DNA from: JAVVEG01 sp041751425
GTDB lineage: Bacteria > Pseudomonadota > Gammaproteobacteria > Pseudomonadales > Pseudohongiellaceae
DNA: 64,000 nt
Assembly (NCBI GenBank): GCA_041751425.1
Contig: JBGSXL010000004.1
Location: 156,665 to 220,664, forward strand
Reading direction: 5' to 3'
This document shows, in pieces, positions 62,447 to 64,000 of this stretch (position 1 is its first letter; every line of letters starts with the position of its first letter). The position numbers were made by a program, and so were the translations under genes. The notes under the pieces were generated by a model. The model was not told the origin of the DNA. It made no database searches and was given only the letters and a program-made list of their open reading frames with translations.

Positions 62447-62530
62447 TCTTGTTTCCAACCTTCTCGTTTCAAGCTTCTCATTCCAACCTTTCCATTCCAA
62501 CCCTTCCATTCCAACCTTCTCATTCCAACC
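62447..62530. repeat. 14-bp tandem repeat, six units, between the TonB-like gene and rnfB
   Basis: Six consecutive 14-base units: tcttgtttccaacc, ttctcgtttcaagc, ttctcattccaacc, tttccattccaacc, cttccattccaacc and ttctcattccaacc. The fourth and sixth differ only at two positions from the third. The array is pyrimidine-rich on the plus strand and lies between the divergent starts, 18 bases from the TonB-like ATG and 103 bases before rnfB. Confidence 0.85.
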
Positions 62531-62632
62531 TTATAGTCCAGCAGCAGTCACTTCTACAAGAGGCAAGCGACACAACGCTGGTAGCGAGGGATAATAGCAC
62601 TGTAAAATCCGGCTTCCAAAAGCGGGTACGTC

Positions 62633-63313
62633 ATGTCAGCGAGAAATTCAAACAGCCCCACTGCAGGCAATCTGGAAGAGCAGATCAATGCATTATTGCC
62701 GCAAACCCAGTGCGAGAAGTGTGGGCATCCCGGTTGCCGACCCTATGCGCGCGCTATCGCTGCTGGCGAGGCGATAAACCGTTGTCCGCCAGGTGGGCCT
62801 GCCGTTATAAGTGAGCTGGCGAAGCTGCTTAAGACTCCCGTTCTGCCTCTGGATACAAGCCGGGGTGAATTCCTGCCACGATTACGTGCTTATATTCGTG
62901 AAGCGGAATGTATCGGTTGTACCAAGTGCATTCAGGTGTGTCCGACCGATGCGATCATGGGCGGCGCCAAACTGATGCATACCGTGATTGAATCCGAATG
63001 CACAGGTTGCGACTTGTGTGTTGCTCCCTGCCCCGTCGATTGTATTGATATGCTGCCAGCAAGAAACTTTGCAGATAATACTGATCAGCAGTCCAGATAC
63101 TGGCAACAACGATTCGAGTTTCGCCAAATCCGTTTGTTAAGAGAAAAGGAAGGGCGCAGCGCTCAGAAAGCTGCAAGGTTAAAGGCAAAAGAATTTGGAG
63201 CAGATATTATTGCAGACAGCGCTCTGCCATCAGCAAGAAAATCCGCCGCGCAATTGAAGCAGGAAATTCAGGAAGCTGTTGCCCGTTCGCATGCACGCAA
63301 GGCTGGTCTCTGA
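62633..63313 (+). CDS. rnfB: RnfB/RsxB-like ferredoxin-type electron transport protein
   Basis: The 226-residue protein has the RnfB 4Fe-4S motif CEKCGHPGCRPYARAIAAGE...NRCPPGG (~27-53) and two classical 4Fe-4S clusters, CIGCTKCIQVCPTDAI and CTGCDLCVAPCPVDCI (~97-140). A C-terminal basic tail (~155-226) has coiled-coil character. The N-terminal membrane helix of standard RnfB is missing, and no rnfACDGE genes are adjacent. It may serve nth or another Fe-S system. nth follows three bases later, as in rnf-nth operons. Confidence 0.88.
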   Translation: MSARNSNSPTAGNLEEQINALLPQTQCEKCGHPGCRPYARAIAAGEAINRCPPGGPAVISELAKLLKTPVLPLDTSRGEFLPRLRAYIREAECIGCTKCIQVCPTDAIMGGAKLMHTVIESECTGCDLCVAPCPVDCIDMLPARNFADNTDQQSRYWQQRFEFRQIRLLREKEGRSAQKAARLKAKEFGADIIADSALPSARKSAAQLKQEIQEAVARSHARKAGL

Positions 63314-63316
63314 AAC

Positions 63317-63943
63317 ATGAACAAGCAGAAACGCACAGAAATATTTCAACGCCTGCGGCAGGAAAACCCCTCGCCAACTACTGAACTGGTCTTTAATACA
63401 CCCTTCGAGTTATTGATATCCGTTATTCTGTCTGCCCAGGCAACAGATGTCAGTGTGAACAAGGCTACTGCGCAGCTTTATAAAGTCGCCAATACTCCAG
63501 AGGCGATACTGCAACTGGGTGTTGAAGGTCTGAAACAGTACATAAAAACGATAGGCCTGTTCAACACCAAGGCGGCGAACGTAATTAAAACCTGTGCTGC
63601 ATTGGTGGAAAAACACAACTCACAGATTCCAGCGACTCGCGCGGAACTGGAAGCGTTGCCCGGCGTGGGTCGCAAGACTGCCAACGTGGTACTGAATACT
63701 GCTTTTCGTCAGCCTGCGATGGCCGTCGACACGCATATTTTCCGCGTCTCCAATCGCACCGGCATAGCACCAGGAAAGAATGTGCTGGAAGTGGAAATGC
63801 GTCTGCTGAAATTCGTGCCGGAAGAATTCCTATTGGACGCACACCACTGGCTGATACTGCACGGTCGCTATGTTTGCATAGCCCGCAAACCCCGTTGCGG
63901 TGCCTGTGTCATCCATGACCTGTGTGAGTACAAACAAAAATAA
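63317..63943 (+). CDS. nth: Endonuclease III
   Basis: This bifunctional glycosylase/AP lyase removes oxidised pyrimidines. The HhH motif GVGRKTANVVL holds the catalytic Lys120, AVDTHIFRVSNR holds Asp138, and the 4Fe-4S ligands are in CIARKPRCGACVIHDLC. Length is 208 residues. It is coupled to rnfB (3-base gap). Its stop codon (TAA, 63941-63943) lies inside the start of a perfect palindrome that reaches the window edge. Confidence 0.97.
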   Translation: MNKQKRTEIFQRLRQENPSPTTELVFNTPFELLISVILSAQATDVSVNKATAQLYKVANTPEAILQLGVEGLKQYIKTIGLFNTKAANVIKTCAALVEKHNSQIPATRAELEALPGVGRKTANVVLNTAFRQPAMAVDTHIFRVSNRTGIAPGKNVLEVEMRLLKFVPEEFLLDAHHWLILHGRYVCIARKPRCGACVIHDLCEYKQK

Positions 63944-63997
63944 ATGGGGTCAGAGTAAAAATACAGTACTGTATTTTTACTCTGACCCCATTTATTT
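63938..63997. repeat. Perfect 60-bp palindrome, possible RAYT-type end or terminator
   Basis: The left half (63938-63967: AAATAAATGGGGTCAGAGTA, then AAAATACAGT) and the right half (63968-63997) are exact reverse complements with no loop; the axis is at 63967/63968 in AGTACT. The core GGGGTCAGAGT resembles motifs often seen flanking REP-associated tyrosine transposases in gammaproteobacteria (recalled, not searched). It overlaps the nth stop and could also terminate both strands. Confidence 0.85.
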
Positions 63998-64000
63998 ACC

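Noticed and set aside
62447..62530. CRISPR array
   Set aside because: Units are 14 bases with no spacers; no cas genes.

Overview
The window reads as a chromosomal segment of a gammaproteobacterium, probably aquatic and in or near the Pseudomonadales/Cellvibrionales group. The basis is gene content and order. There is a fused tyrA-aroA beside gyrA, pheA, cmk, rpsA and ihfB; an mtaD-ubiG-mupP-yciK run; a trpS-scpA-scpB-rluB run; and wbpL/wbpM-like genes next to comEA. I cannot name the species. Most of the window is conserved housekeeping DNA, densely packed and often translationally coupled (ATGA/GTGA overlaps), with no prophage, CRISPR array or full insertion sequence.

Layout. 1-252: start of an exported redoxin-like protein, cut by the window edge. 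253-1086: gene-free, with two inverted copies of a multi-hairpin repeat. 1.1-8.9 kb (minus): tRNA-Pro, merR-like gene, ihfA, pheT, pheS, rplT, rpmI, infC, thrS and tRNA-Val, the classical translation cluster. 9.0-16 kb: uvrB, tRNA-Asn, an anchored cyclophilin, two O-antigen/glycan genes and comEA. 16-26 kb (minus): pyrF, lapA, ihfB, rpsA (with an in-frame amber codon), cmk, tyrA-aroA, pheA (prephenate dehydratase only) and gyrA. 26.3-29.9 kb (plus): mtaD, ubiG, mupP, yciK. 30-39.3 kb: rluB, scpB, scpA, trpS, yciO, yciI, a periplasmic cyclophilin, xth, a HemD-like gene, an unannotated 32-residue membrane peptide behind a striking repeat-rich promoter, moaB and moaA. 39.4-46.7 kb (minus): a complete ccmABCDEFGHI cytochrome c maturation operon. 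46.9-49.2 kb: a DUF1840 protein and a polytopic glycosyltransferase-like protein. 49.2-56.3 kb (plus): an eight-gene Mrp-type cation/proton antiporter operon with three ND5/ND4-like subunits and a split MrpA. 56.3-64 kb: dcd, a Deg-like serine protease, metG, a small rubredoxin, a TonB-C-domain protein, rnfB and nth, ending in a perfect 60-bp palindrome.

How it fits together. Translation (two aminoacyl-tRNA synthetase loci, metG, trpS, ribosomal proteins, IF3, tRNAs), DNA maintenance (gyrA, uvrB, nth, xth, ihfA/B, scpAB) and aromatic amino acid synthesis dominate. The ccm operon, ubiG, moaAB, Mrp antiporter, rubredoxin and RnfB-like protein indicate respiratory, Fe-S/haem metabolism with sodium or proton homeostasis, typical of a marine or saline habitat (inference).

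Most unusual observations: an amber codon exactly at the S1 domain 2/3 boundary of rpsA; the 32-aa peptide with helically phased TATGTTAC sites; covarying multi-stem repeats at 561-1006; the 60-bp palindrome at the right edge; related 14-15-bp tandem repeats in three gene-flanking sites; an Mrp subunit lacking the conserved TM5 glutamate; and a pheA locus lacking serC, the chorismate mutase domain and hisC.
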